From NCBI RefSeq assembly GCF_027853245.1, contig NZ_JAPTZM010000004.1: a stretch of 64,000 nucleotides of DNA; one strand, 5' to 3'. Shown piece by piece: positions 8,411-17,167 of this stretch. Under the pieces are notes generated by a model. It was not told the origin of the DNA. It saw nothing but the letters and a program-made list of their open reading frames with translations, and did no database searches. Made by a program: the position numbers and the translations under genes. Position 1 is the first letter of the stretch. Each line of letters starts with the position of its first letter. Source of the DNA: Atlantibacter subterraneus. GTDB taxonomy: Bacteria > Pseudomonadota > Gammaproteobacteria > Enterobacterales > Enterobacteriaceae.

Positions 8411-8938
8411 TTAGCTTATTGATTCTGTCCAGTCCTGGTTGTTAGATGTATCAATACCCAGGGAAATGACGTTAGAGCCACACACCATCTCGCCCAGCAG
8501 GATCGGCACGGGCCGCCCCTGGCCGACGCGGTTCTCCGCACTGGTGAAAGAGTTGTTTGTGATGGTGTTGTTTTCCGCCGCCTCGGCTGAAGTTTTGGTT
8601 TTCATGTTGCGGGACATGTAAACGCTGTAGGCAATGGAGGCAACGCTTACCGCCACTGCGATCCACGCGGCGGCGGCTGCGGTAATTGCCCCCTCAACCA
8701 CCGGGACAAACAGCACGCTTGAACCGTCATCCAGACGCCTGTCCAGATGCCAGTGCATTGCATCCGTCGCCACGTCTTCACCCGCCACGCGGACGCGCAC
8801 CCGCGATTTGAGAAAGTCCTTTTTGAACTCCGGGCACTGGGCCAGCAGCAGACGCAGCCCCTGTGCGGGGGTATCAACGTTTAATGTGACCTGGCGGAAA
8901 TGTCGGCGGAAATGCCCCGCAAATCTAAAGATGAGCAC
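8411..8938 (-). CDS. I: Tail assembly protein I
   Basis: 175 residues. Begins with a ubiquitin-like beta-grasp fold (RFAGHFRRHFRQVTLNVDTP), then a hydrophobic Ala-rich helix at about residues 84-110 (AITAAAAAWIAVAVSVASIA) and a polar C-terminus ending in LGEMVCGSNVISLGID. This is the lambda I family, needed with K for assembly or maturation of the tail tip. It overlaps the 3' end of the K-type gene by 58 bases, as in other lambdoid phages. Confidence 0.88.
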   Translation of the reverse strand: MLIFRFAGHFRRHFRQVTLNVDTPAQGLRLLLAQCPEFKKDFLKSRVRVRVAGEDVATDAMHWHLDRRLDDGSSVLFVPVVEGAITAAAAAWIAVAVSVASIAYSVYMSRNMKTKTSAEAAENNTITNNSFTSAENRVGQGRPVPILLGEMVCGSNVISLGIDTSNNQDWTESIS

Positions 8939-9600
8939 AGTTCATGCCTCCAGATGGAATGAGTTTGTTTCATGTAAGCCATGCGGTAAGGCTCACGCCT
9001 GCTAAGGTGCCCGGCATGGTCGTGGTGAAGCACCATGTTATCGTCCAGCAGGATCATCGCATGGCATGGATCAGCCCCCGGAAACGGTTGGCGGATAATC
9101 ACATCACCGGCACGTGCCTCGCTGGGGGGAATCTGATGAAACCCGGTCGCCGACAGGTTCTTCAGGTAGAGATTCTCCCCGCGCAGCCACCAACCTTCGG
9201 TCCTTTTGAAGTCCGGCAGGTCAATGCCGCACAGGTGATACGCATCGCGAAACAGCGTGTAGCAGTCTGCCACGCCGTGCTCGAACCGGCGGCCCAGCAG
9301 GTGCGGTACCGGGCGGAACTTTCGCAGCTCGCCGTTACACGCCAGCCACCAGGGCAGGCCTGTCATAACCTGCATGGCGCGGTCAGCACCTGACAGCACC
9401 GGTACCGGCTGAGGATGTGAGTGAAATACCGCAGTGACTTCGCCCTCCTCCTCCGCTGCCAGCCAGTCAGCGTCGCTGATGCGGAAATGGTGAGCTGGAT
9501 CGGGATGAACGTTACGGCATGGGTACAGGCGGGTATCTTCGATAATCAGCGCGCACACTTCATCCTGCGACGAGTCCGCATACTCGAGTAATTCCTGCAT
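8881..9600 (-). CDS. K: Tail tip assembly peptidase K (JAB/MPN plus NlpC/P60)
   Basis: 239 residues from the ATG at 9600, which overlaps the stop of the L-type gene (TGATG). The N-terminal half carries the JAB/MPN zinc metalloprotease signature FHSHP-x6-SGAD (residues about 64-76); the C-terminal half is an NlpC/P60 cysteine peptidase with GVADCYTLFRDAY and CHAMILLDDN. The family processes or assembles the tail tip and may cut peptidoglycan during entry. Both sets of catalytic residues appear intact. Confidence 0.92.
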   Translation of the reverse strand: MQELLEYADSSQDEVCALIIEDTRLYPCRNVHPDPAHHFRISDADWLAAEEEGEVTAVFHSHPQPVPVLSGADRAMQVMTGLPWWLACNGELRKFRPVPHLLGRRFEHGVADCYTLFRDAYHLCGIDLPDFKRTEGWWLRGENLYLKNLSATGFHQIPPSEARAGDVIIRQPFPGADPCHAMILLDDNMVLHHDHAGHLSRREPYRMAYMKQTHSIWRHELCSSLDLRGISADISARSH

Positions 9601-10304
9601 CAGGAAACCTTCTGTGAACCGGGGAAACTGCTGATTGGCATGGGGTGCGGGCGCGGGTACCGGAAGCGGCAACCTGTGCGGCGGTGAGAGCACTTATCCA
9701 GCGCCGGGTTGCTGGTCGGGTTGTCCCGTTCATCAGCGACTGGCGGCCCGTCGTAGTTACAGCCGGTACCGCGATAAACCCACTGGCAGACATCCGCCAG
9801 GATAGTCCGCGCCGGAATAATAGCGTTGTCGCAGTCCACCGGCGTTGCGAGGGAATAAGTCACCTGTTCTGAGGTTTCCTCTGTCATCTCCTCGACAACG
9901 TAACGGGATACTGCCTCCATGGTGGGATCGGCATCCGGGTTCCCGTTGGGAAAGTTAACCGCGTCCAGGTATTTCACTGGCACCTGGCGACGGGTGATCA
10001 CCACGCCCAGCAGATCGTCGAAATCATGGTTCATCCCAAAAATCATACCCGTGACGTTCGCTACTGCCATGGCCGGGCGCGCATACGCGCCCTCGTTCCG
10101 GCTCTCGAAGCCTTCGACAGCGATGGGATAAGCGGGATAGGCGTTACCGCGCCAGATGACGTTGTTGTAAAAACCGTTGGTACCGGAGTGGAAACGTTCG
10201 AGGTTCCCGCCGTAAGGCCGGAGGTCGAGTTCAAACAGATCGATAAAGGCGCCGACTCCGGCGTCGACGCTTTCGATAATTAGCTCTGGCGGAATGTCGC
10301 GCAC
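9600..10304 (-). CDS. L: Minor tail protein L
   Basis: 234 residues from the GTG at 10304, chosen because GGGAG lies 7 bases upstream and because lambda L starts at the corresponding MQDI. The central part matches the L family (RPAMAVANVTGMIFGMNHDF, VPVKYLDAVNFPNGNPDADP) and the C-terminus keeps the conserved cysteines (VDCDNA, DVCQWVYRGTGC, DKCSHRRTGC) that bind an iron-sulfur cluster in lambda L. Tail tip component. Confidence 0.92.
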   Translation of the reverse strand: MRDIPPELIIESVDAGVGAFIDLFELDLRPYGGNLERFHSGTNGFYNNVIWRGNAYPAYPIAVEGFESRNEGAYARPAMAVANVTGMIFGMNHDFDDLLGVVITRRQVPVKYLDAVNFPNGNPDADPTMEAVSRYVVEEMTEETSEQVTYSLATPVDCDNAIIPARTILADVCQWVYRGTGCNYDGPPVADERDNPTSNPALDKCSHRRTGCRFRYPRPHPMPISSFPGSQKVS

Positions 10305-10322
10305 AAAAATCTCCCAAAAAAA

Positions 10323-10339
10323 AGCCACCCGGAGGTGGC
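10323..10339 (-). terminator. Intrinsic terminator upstream of L
   Basis: Minus-strand GCCACC/GGTGGC hairpin followed by a T-run (complement of the A-run 10315-10322). It separates L from the inserted DUF1883 gene and its neighbour, and is passed by late transcription only if antiterminated. Confidence 0.75.
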
Positions 10340-10468
10340 TACTGTTCGAATATCAGGATGGGATATATCGCTATCCCTGGTTATGTTGTGGGCTCAGCCC
10401 GTCAGCGGTGGGACGCTGACGCACTCTGGGAAGAGGGATGGCTGATAACCTCTTTAAAGGGTCAAAAA

Positions 10469-10732
10469 ATGTCACATATACACAGCAGGGAATACATTGA
10501 AGGGGGGAGTACGGTTTCAGTTGAGTGCTCTCACCAAATCAATGTAATTGTAATGGACGATAGCAATTACAGTAATTTTAAAAATGGTAGAAGCTTCAAG
10601 CATTATGGTGGTTTTTACAAACGCTTTCCCGCAAACATTACAGTTCCACACTCTGGTAACTGGAATGTCGTTTTAGCATTACCAGCAGGGCATCAGGCTA
10701 ATATTCGTTATTCAATTAACGTCATCGGCTAA
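10469..10732 (+). CDS. DUF1883-domain protein, inserted accessory gene (moron)
   Basis: 87 residues starting MSHIHSREYIEGGSTVSVEC. The ATG at 10469 is preferred; an upstream in-frame ATG at 10358 lies in the terminator region. The sequence fits DUF1883 end to end (CSHQINVIVMDDSNY, FKHYGGFYKRFPANITVPHSG, WNVVLALPAG, ANIRYSIN). Elsewhere this domain is often joined to TIR domains, which suggests ligand sensing. It is transcribed against the surrounding tail genes and its stop overlaps the 3' end of the next minus-strand gene by 21 bases. Function in the prophage unknown; lysogen-expressed cargo or an anti-defence protein are both possible. Confidence 0.8.
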   Translation: MSHIHSREYIEGGSTVSVECSHQINVIVMDDSNYSNFKNGRSFKHYGGFYKRFPANITVPHSGNWNVVLALPAGHQANIRYSINVIG

Positions 10733-10891
10733 TTGCATCTGCCCTTTCGCTTGAATAAGAGCATTCTCAAGGGCGGCAACAATTTTATGTTGTGTGCCGT
10801 CCTTTAAATAACTAAGTGATGTTATCCCTTCTTGCGCATCTTCATTACGCATCCATATAGTTTTTCCATTATCGGCTATCGTAACTTGCAT
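10712..10891 (-). CDS. Small hypothetical protein in the tail operon
   Basis: 59 residues starting MQVTIADNGKTIWMRNEDAQ, from the ATG at 10891 with a GGCGGGAG ribosome site. The start lies 22 bases after the M-type gene stop. Predicted mixed alpha-beta; no recognised domain. It is convergent with the DUF1883 gene, overlapping it by 21 bases, so the two look as if they were inserted as a unit between M and L. Confidence 0.6.
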   Translation of the reverse strand: MQVTIADNGKTIWMRNEDAQEGITSLSYLKDGTQHKIVAALENALIQAKGQMQLADDVN

Positions 10892-10913
10892 TTTTAACTC
10901 CCGCCTTTCGGCT

Positions 10914-11261
10914 TTATCGTGGTACCTGTTCAAACGTGGCCGACAGTTCATACAGCGGCCCGGTCTTTGTCATATTCCAGGAGCGGCAGACAAACAGCGC
11001 CTGCACTCCTGTATCCGATGGCGTCCAGTAGAAAGACTCCACCGCCATGCGTGCTGTCAGAAACGCCTCGGCCTGCTTCGCCGGGTTCACACGGCACGAA
11101 CCATTAACGCCGCGAAACGTCAGCGAGTATTTTGACATCAGCGGGTTAATGCCTTTCTTCTGGCGCTGCTCGTAGCCATCTCCGAGTTTCACGATGGCCA
11201 CGTTTGGTGTGCGTTCGGCGCTGTAACCGCGCTGAGGTTTCCAGGTGAAGATTTCAGGCAT
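10914..11261 (-). CDS. M: Minor tail protein M
   Basis: 115 residues. Begins MPEIFTWKPQRGYSAERTPN with the family pattern of a beta-rich protein (VAIVKLGDGYEQRQKKGINP, FYWTPSDTGVQALFVCRSW) known from lambda M. It joins the tail tube to the tip. A GGAGCAG ribosome site precedes the ATG. Placed between tape measure and L as in lambda, though the L neighbour is separated by an inserted pair of genes. Confidence 0.9.
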   Translation of the reverse strand: MPEIFTWKPQRGYSAERTPNVAIVKLGDGYEQRQKKGINPLMSKYSLTFRGVNGSCRVNPAKQAEAFLTARMAVESFYWTPSDTGVQALFVCRSWNMTKTGPLYELSATFEQVPR

Positions 11262-11273
11262 ATCTGCTCCTTG

Positions 11274-11375
11274 TTAACTTAACCAGCCCCGACCACTCAT
11301 GTATCCTACAATCAGTGTTAATACAGGAAAGAGGAGCCACAGGAGCCATGAATAATGCTCAATAAAATCAGCCAT
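11274..11375 (-). CDS. Possible 33-residue membrane micro-protein
   Basis: Minus-strand ORF starting MADFIEHYSWLLWLLFPVLT and ending in GYMSGRGWLS, one transmembrane helix with tryptophans at its ends. An AGAGGTG ribosome site sits about 5 bases before the ATG, and its stop lies 12 bases before the M gene start, so it is placed like a small gene in the tail operon. It overlaps the 5' end of the opposite-strand gene at 11355. Real expression cannot be shown from sequence. Confidence 0.45.
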   Translation of the reverse strand: MADFIEHYSWLLWLLFPVLTLIVGYMSGRGWLS

Positions 11376-11753
11376 ATTTCACCTCTGTTTGGTTTGTTAT
11401 CTCCGGCAATAGGGATTGTGACTTTCTTTATTGGCAGAAAACTTGGCAAGCGCGATGCTTACCGAAATGAACGCAATAAAGCCGCCGAGCCGGTGTATAT
11501 CGGCGTACTGTCGCATATAGAGAAAATATCGCAGCGGATGAACGTCAGGATTCCTGTCACCCAAAAACAAGTAGATACTCTCTGCTGGCACTCCCGCAGC
11601 ACTGAAGCGGAAAAAATTCAGACAGCCTGGAAAGAATACAAAACCGTTGAATTAATGGCTGGTGATGAGTATTCGTCAGACCCTGGATTCACCGACTACG
11701 ACTATTTCGTTGAGGTTGCGAAGAAATTTGCAAAACTTGTCGAAAAGAAATGA
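11355..11753 (+). CDS. Membrane-anchored hypothetical protein, inserted accessory gene
   Basis: 132 residues: one N-terminal transmembrane segment (about residues 10-27, LFGLLSPAIGIVTFFIG) then a charged helical soluble region. It lies on the plus strand inside the minus-strand tail operon and ends 1 base before the tape measure stop, so it is convergent with it. AGGAG lies 9 bases before the ATG. Opposite orientation and tight fit between tail genes suggest a moron expressed from the prophage. Family not recognised; superinfection or envelope functions are plausible but unproven. Confidence 0.6.
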   Translation: MLNKISHISPLFGLLSPAIGIVTFFIGRKLGKRDAYRNERNKAAEPVYIGVLSHIEKISQRMNVRIPVTQKQVDTLCWHSRSTEAEKIQTAWKEYKTVELMAGDEYSSDPGFTDYDYFVEVAKKFAKLVEKK

Positions 11754-11754
11754 C

Positions 11755-14700
11755 TTACCGCTTGTTTCGCGGCTGAATTAATCCGCCAGGACGTGAAGCC
11801 TGGTCGCTTATTTGGAATAATGCGACCCGCTTCATCATCCCTTCCATCTGCTTTATAGTGGCATCGTCGATACCGCCGGTAGTGTTGATTTCAAATGTGA
11901 TGTGCTGAACAACGCCACCCCCGCCTGCTTTATCTGCTGGAATGATCTTCCCTGACTTGTTCGGCATGAATATCTGCTGACCTCCGGTAGTCTGGAATAC
12001 CTCTGAGCGCCCATCCTCGTTAATGCGATAGGCGTTGCCCGCTGATACCCCGCCTCCATAACGGCGACCGCCAGCAAGCGCCAGCCCCTTGGCTGCAAGC
12101 ATTGAACCAGCGTACGCTGATTGCCCCACGGCAGCAGCACTGCCGTACGTTGCGATGGAGGCGCTCATAGCAGCGGGTGCCCATGCAGCGGCGGCGGCTG
12201 AAGCCTGGGCTGTAGTTGCTGCCAGAGAAGCAGAAGCAGCCGCCTGGCCCATAAGCTGACTTTTAGCCCATTCGATACCCATCTGGACGAAGCTACCCAC
12301 CACGCTGTTTAAAATCGTGGTGCCGATGTTGGCGAAGGATTCCCGCAGGCTTTGCGTTCCATTTATCAGGCCGGTAATGGCGCTGGTTGCTCCGCCCTGT
12401 AGCGAATCCACCGCCGCACCAATCATGCTGTTAATCTGGCTCTGTTGCTGCCATTCCTCCCACATGGCCGCCATGCGCCGCTGGTGATACTGTTCTTCGA
12501 TACTAGCCCGTAACGCTTCGGCTTCCGCGATCTTTTGCGGGTAAAGGGTTACGTACTCATTGAGCTGCGCCATTTGCGTCAGATATGAGTTATCGACCGC
12601 TGCAACTGGTGATACCTGCCCCTGCAGGCTGGTGAAGTTCTGACTGGCCTGAGTGCGCTTTTTCTCTTCCTCCGCAGCGGCCTTTATCGCCTGCTGACTT
12701 CTCCAGATTGCGTCGGCCTGCTGCTCAGCCTTAGCTATTTGCGCGTCAGTCGCTTTATTTCCAAGCGCCATAACCGCATCGTACTTTGCCAGTTCAAGCG
12801 AGCCATCGGCATAGCCGGTGTTGAGTCGATCCAGTGCAGACTGCTGACGAGATAAAAATTGCGTTGCGTCGTCAGCGGACTTCTTCGCTTCCTTGTTTGC
12901 GGCTTTTCTTGCGCTGGTTAACCGCTCTGTTTCAGCGTATTGATCCGCAAGGGCCTTTCTTTTTTTCTCATCAGTAATCCCGGCATCATCAGCATCGAAT
13001 TGCGCCTGCAGTCTTGCTCTTGCCTCACCCTCAAGCTTTGAAAGCGCAAGACGGCGTTCGGCGTTCTGAATGAGTTTCTTCGCTTCGGGGGAGTCTTCCG
13101 GTTCCGCAGGTTGTTTATTCCCAACGTTCGCGGCTTTTTTATTGAGTTTATCCAGAACTTCGATCGTTGAAGCCATCGCAATAATAGCGCTTTGGCTTGC
13201 TCCAGGAATTACATTCTTGAGGTTGTTTTCAAGGATCGCGAAGGCCGCATCGGACTCCCTCGCTTTCTGATTAAGCTGCTCTTGAATAAGAGCCTGCTTT
13301 TCCAGAGTGGAGCGCAGTGTATTTGATGTGTCATTAACATCAGCAGTTTTCGCATTCAGCTCGCGAAGTGATTGTGTAACCCTTCTTTGGGCATCTTCAA
13401 TCACCTGCAGAGGCGCGCCGGATTCGCGCAGTCCTTCGAGTTGTCGTTGGTATTCTTCTAAATTTTTGCGTGCACTATTCTGCTCTTTTACTTGGTCTTT
13501 GAACTGTTCGTTAAGAGCTTCAATAGACGTGGCAGTATTGTCCAGAGTTTTTCTGAGCTGGATTTGGTCCATCTCCTTCATTCTGGATATTACATCGTCC
13601 AGAGAACTGGCAAAGTTGATTGCTTCTTCTTTTGCCTGTTTTGTGGTTTGCCACCAGTACAGCAGAGCTCCGGCGGCTATCATCACAACACCCGCAGTGC
13701 CGCCAATTAACGAAAAAGCATTACGCAGCAACCCCATACTTACCGAGGCGGCACTCGTTGCAGCTGCAGCTCGGGTCGATGCCGCCGCCTGGGCTAACTC
13801 TGCCTCTGCATATGCGAGAGAGGTGGTTGTCGCTTTGGTTTTCGCAGCAATCAATCCCTCCAGCGCAAAGGCTTCAGCCGCAGTACCTTTCGCTACGTTA
13901 TATTCTGCCTGAGCCAGATTAAGTGCCGAAATAGCTGCCTCTTTATCTGCAAATGCCCGACGCTGCGTGGCATTTGCTGAGAAGAGAGCAGCCTGAGCCG
14001 CCTGGTTTTCGGCGGTTATCATCTGGCGGTTTGCTGCGATGTGCTGAACTTTACTGGCTATCCCGGCTTTCAAAGCTCCTGCATAACGCCCAGCCAGAAC
14101 AAGAGAAAATGCTTTCGCTGCAATAGTTGCAGTATCAATGAACCCAGCCATGCTATCAGAGTCCCGACCGAACTCCAGAATAGTGTCTGCGGCAGCAATA
14201 AGACCATTGGTAAAAGTTTGTAGCGCGCCAGTCTGACCCTCGATTGCCACCAAAACCTCAGTAAATGCCGTTTTCATCCTCACGCCAGCATCTGTGAGAT
14301 TGTTAGACATTCCTGCCGCAGCCGCAGCATTCTCATCAAGAGACTGCCGCAGGCCTTCGCTCAGCTCTGAGGCTGTCAGCTTACCGGCAGCACCCAATGC
14401 ACGAATTTCAACGGCTGTTTTTCCGCTAGCGCTCGCTATGTCGTTTATTACGGTTGGGATGGCTGTAGTAATGGATTCCCACTGATCAGCGGAGACTTTA
14501 CCTGTGTTTATCGCTTTGGTGAATGCGCTGATGGCTGACTCTGCGCGATCTGCGCTGGCCGCATTCTTTACGAACGCATAAGACATTGAGTCCTGGACAT
14601 CAATAGCCTGCTCAGTGGAGTAGCCCATACTGCGCAAGCCATCGGCGCTACGGATATAAAGCTCCTGCGCTTCAGAAAGTGATCGATAGGTGCCATTTGC

Positions 14701-15012
14701 AGTACTAAGCAAACGCTTTTGAACATGCTCGAATTCTTCCTGGCTCGATGTTGCCATCTGAACCCGCTCGGACATCTCCTGATAGCTCTGAACCATCTTC
14801 GCCATTTCGCGCAGAGCACCAGCGGCAAAAATGAGTTTAATCGTAGAGGCAAGTTTTGAGAGCGTCGTATTCAGGTTATCTGCTGATTCGTCAGTATCAT
14901 CAAAATTACTCTGGAGATCGTTGGTCATATCAACGACATTGCGACCGGCAGTAAGAAGCTGAGCGGTATCAGCGCGAATAATGTAAACAATTTCACCTAC
15001 GTTTTCGGACAT
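11755..15012 (-). CDS. H: Tail tape measure protein
   Basis: 1085 residues. The length sets tail length; the protein is helical with long Ala/Gln/Lys-rich coiled coils (about residues 320-420 and 480-760), a hydrophobic segment near residue 430-452 (GTAGVVMIAAGALLYWW), the tape-measure N-terminal domain (GMSNNLTDAGVRMKTAFTEV) and a C-terminal region typical of lambda-H-like proteins (SFANIGTTILNSVVGSFVQM). It is also ejected during DNA entry in this family. Located between the tail chaperone region and M as expected. Confidence 0.95.
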   Translation of the reverse strand: MSENVGEIVYIIRADTAQLLTAGRNVVDMTNDLQSNFDDTDESADNLNTTLSKLASTIKLIFAAGALREMAKMVQSYQEMSERVQMATSSQEEFEHVQKRLLSTANGTYRSLSEAQELYIRSADGLRSMGYSTEQAIDVQDSMSYAFVKNAASADRAESAISAFTKAINTGKVSADQWESITTAIPTVINDIASASGKTAVEIRALGAAGKLTASELSEGLRQSLDENAAAAAGMSNNLTDAGVRMKTAFTEVLVAIEGQTGALQTFTNGLIAAADTILEFGRDSDSMAGFIDTATIAAKAFSLVLAGRYAGALKAGIASKVQHIAANRQMITAENQAAQAALFSANATQRRAFADKEAAISALNLAQAEYNVAKGTAAEAFALEGLIAAKTKATTTSLAYAEAELAQAAASTRAAAATSAASVSMGLLRNAFSLIGGTAGVVMIAAGALLYWWQTTKQAKEEAINFASSLDDVISRMKEMDQIQLRKTLDNTATSIEALNEQFKDQVKEQNSARKNLEEYQRQLEGLRESGAPLQVIEDAQRRVTQSLRELNAKTADVNDTSNTLRSTLEKQALIQEQLNQKARESDAAFAILENNLKNVIPGASQSAIIAMASTIEVLDKLNKKAANVGNKQPAEPEDSPEAKKLIQNAERRLALSKLEGEARARLQAQFDADDAGITDEKKRKALADQYAETERLTSARKAANKEAKKSADDATQFLSRQQSALDRLNTGYADGSLELAKYDAVMALGNKATDAQIAKAEQQADAIWRSQQAIKAAAEEEKKRTQASQNFTSLQGQVSPVAAVDNSYLTQMAQLNEYVTLYPQKIAEAEALRASIEEQYHQRRMAAMWEEWQQQSQINSMIGAAVDSLQGGATSAITGLINGTQSLRESFANIGTTILNSVVGSFVQMGIEWAKSQLMGQAAASASLAATTAQASAAAAAWAPAAMSASIATYGSAAAVGQSAYAGSMLAAKGLALAGGRRYGGGVSAGNAYRINEDGRSEVFQTTGGQQIFMPNKSGKIIPADKAGGGGVVQHITFEINTTGGIDDATIKQMEGMMKRVALFQISDQASRPGGLIQPRNKR

Positions 15013-15031
15013 TTACTTTTCTCCGGGCAAT

Positions 15032-15054
15032 AAAAAACCCCACATTATCGGGGT
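15032..15054 (-). terminator. Intrinsic terminator upstream of the tape measure gene
   Basis: Minus-strand ACCCC/GGGGT hairpin (15037-15054) followed by a T-run. It comes after the inserted gene at 15111-15638, so that gene could be transcribed and terminated on its own in the lysogen. Confidence 0.7.
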
Positions 15055-15110
15055 CTGCATGAATGCTTATACCTTAATGGGTTCGCTATAGAACCATGAA
15101 ATGATAACTA

Positions 15111-15638
15111 TCAAATGACATGCATTAAATAATACTCGATATATTTTATTCGTTTTAAGTACATACCCTTTTGTAAGTTATATTCTCCAGCTCCCGCCCT
15201 TATAGTAATATCAATATCTGAAACATTTTTACCGTCAATATTGACAGATGTTATTCTATAACTGGCGTCGCCCGCCTCACCTAAAATTGAATATCGGCAA
15301 AAAGTTTCTCCAACCAAACTTACTCCAAAAGAATTCTTTGCTTCCTGCTGGATAATCACATTTGCCATGCGATAAGGTATCCGCCCCGATAAAACCGCGT
15401 CTTTAAATGGACCATCACTTAAAGTCCTTGCACCAACAGAAGGAATACCAATCATTACCTCCACAGACGCATTATTCATTTTATAACTGCTAGGTGACTT
15501 CATTGATTCTTTAGTGATTTTGCTGCATAAATCAATCAGACCCGCTTTCTCTGCGGCAGTATCGGGAACAAACATAACCAACAAAAACGCAGTGAAAATC
15601 CCAATAAAAAAAATGATGCTCAGAGTCTTTTTTTTCAC
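15111..15638 (-). CDS. Hypothetical exported/membrane-anchored protein, likely moron
   Basis: 175 residues from a GTG start with GGGATAGGG upstream. A basic N-terminus is followed by a hydrophobic helix (LSIIFFIGIFTAFLLVMFV, residues 5-23), then a soluble domain of mixed beta structure with no recognised motif. The gene is AT-rich compared with the tail genes around it and is followed by its own terminator, which together suggest an inserted accessory gene between the tail chaperone and tape measure genes. An envelope-facing role is inferred from the leader only. Confidence 0.65.
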   Translation of the reverse strand: MKKKTLSIIFFIGIFTAFLLVMFVPDTAAEKAGLIDLCSKITKESMKSPSSYKMNNASVEVMIGIPSVGARTLSDGPFKDAVLSGRIPYRMANVIIQQEAKNSFGVSLVGETFCRYSILGEAGDASYRITSVNIDGKNVSDIDITIRAGAGEYNLQKGMYLKRIKYIEYYLMHVI

Positions 15639-15732
15639 ATCCCTATCCCCATCGTAAAAGTTACCCTAATGCTAACAGGGGAGCGCGTCAGCGCAACGGG
15701 CAGGTCTGATTTTTTGATCTCAGTAACAGCGG

Positions 15733-16386
15733 TCAGTGCAGCCCGTTCCGCTGCGCATCGAGTGCGAACATCTTCTCTGCCCAGTCCATAGCCTCATCGT
15801 AATGCTGCTCGGTCGGGATTTTAGCGGCTTCCTTCTGCGGATATTTGGCGTTCATGGCCGCCCTGAAGCTGGTCATGGTCATGTTCCAGGCATCGGATTC
15901 ACTCATGCCCAGGTGTGCCACAGCCAGATAAACGAAAGACCGGGCATCGAATTTCCCCGAGTACTCGCCCTCACCTTTGCTGGTGGCTTCCTGTGGCTGG
16001 TCGCCCACCACCCCATGGCGAATAAGATGGCGCGCCAGCTGGATAATGTGTGATACGGGGAGCCGGCCGGGGCGATACGATAGCTTGCCTTTTGCTGTCA
16101 CAGAACAGACACCAATAACCTGGCGGAGATCATCATCACAGGCCGCCTGCACCACCTTCGCTGCGGTAACAACCATATCAGCAAAACAGCGCGCCTGGAT
16201 GCTGCGCATCAATACAACATCGCTGATACGGTGCTCAGGGTAATGTCCGCCGTGTACTGTCACGAACGCTGTGACAATCTCTTCAGGTGAGCCAATTCGC
16301 GACATCGCAAGAAACGAAGGGTTGAGGAATATTCTGCGGTCACCGGCGCGGATCTCCGCCTGGCCGATATCGGTAATTGCCTGCAT
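15733..16386 (-). CDS. Tail assembly chaperone-position protein (DUF6246-like)
   Basis: 217 residues starting MQAITDIGQAEIRAGDRRIF. Its place between the tail tube gene and the tape measure gene is that of the lambda G tail assembly chaperone. The sequence resembles a DUF6246-type family seen in enterobacterial siphophages; that name is from memory. A programmed frameshift extension like lambda GT was not evident, since no long ORF continues in another frame downstream. Confidence 0.7.
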   Translation of the reverse strand: MQAITDIGQAEIRAGDRRIFLNPSFLAMSRIGSPEEIVTAFVTVHGGHYPEHRISDVVLMRSIQARCFADMVVTAAKVVQAACDDDLRQVIGVCSVTAKGKLSYRPGRLPVSHIIQLARHLIRHGVVGDQPQEATSKGEGEYSGKFDARSFVYLAVAHLGMSESDAWNMTMTSFRAAMNAKYPQKEAAKIPTEQHYDEAMDWAEKMFALDAQRNGLH

Positions 16387-16417
16387 AAAACCTCAAAGGG
16401 GCTTTCGCCCCTGTCAG

Positions 16418-17152
16418 TTAAGACGCGTTGACCACAACCGTTGCCGGGCTCGTGGTGACGGTACCGGCAGTAGGCGATGAAACCTGGCAGGTGTAGGAGC
16501 CGGCATCCCCCGCCACCGCGCTGGCTTTGGTGTAGGTGGCCGCCGTGGCGCCGCTGATATCCGTACCGTTCTTCTTCCACTGATACGTCAGCACTGAACC
16601 ATCAGTCACGGTCGCCGCTGTGGTAAGTGTCAGCGTGCTGCCGGTAGTGATGGTACGGTTCTGCGGCTGGGAGGTGATGTTAATGACCGCGCCGACGTCG
16701 CGCACATCCACCAGTCCGGCACTGGAGGCTTCAATCGACCAAGTGGCCACGTCATCATGTGGTGATTCATCCTGCCAGCTCGTTACCAGGAACGGGCCTT
16801 CAGTGATATCGAACGGCGAGATGATTTTCAGCCACACGTAGGGCTGGTTGCTGGTTTCTCCGGGCGGGTTATAAACATGGCGCTTCATTTCCTTCTGGCC
16901 GTAGATGGCTTCCTTGCGGCTTACGCCGTCACCGGAGAAGGATACGTTTTTATACGTGACCAGATTCTCCTGGGTATATGCCGCGCTCTGGTCAGCCGTG
17001 GCGTCCGCAGTTTCCCATTCAACGCCGGTTGTTTTGCCACGCATCATGCCGAGGCGCTTGTACTGGCTCAGCGTGGGCTGAACCTCCGGGCAACCAATCG
17101 CAAAATAAACGACGACGTCGCGCCCCGTGAATGCACCTGATTCACAAGTCAT
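16418..17152 (-). CDS. Major tail tube protein with C-terminal Ig-like domain
   Basis: 244 residues. Residues 1-150 form the tube domain (MTCESGAFTGRDVVVYFAIG; WSIEASSAGLVDV), while residues about 155-244 are an Ig-like/BIG domain (ITSQPQNRTITTGSTLTLTT, LTYQWKKNGTDISGAT, GSYTCQV). Lambda V has a comparable extra C-terminal Ig domain displayed on the tail surface. Located upstream of the tail chaperone region and downstream of the tail terminator, as expected. Confidence 0.9.
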   Translation of the reverse strand: MTCESGAFTGRDVVVYFAIGCPEVQPTLSQYKRLGMMRGKTTGVEWETADATADQSAAYTQENLVTYKNVSFSGDGVSRKEAIYGQKEMKRHVYNPPGETSNQPYVWLKIISPFDITEGPFLVTSWQDESPHDDVATWSIEASSAGLVDVRDVGAVINITSQPQNRTITTGSTLTLTTAATVTDGSVLTYQWKKNGTDISGATAATYTKASAVAGDAGSYTCQVSSPTAGTVTTSPATVVVNAS

Positions 17153-17167
17153 ATGTGTTACTCCGTA

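Noticed and set aside
13307..13912. 201-codon plus-strand ORF opposite the tape measure gene
   Set aside because: Ser/Ala/Leu-rich antisense of coiled-coil codons; no motif and no promoter or ribosome site.
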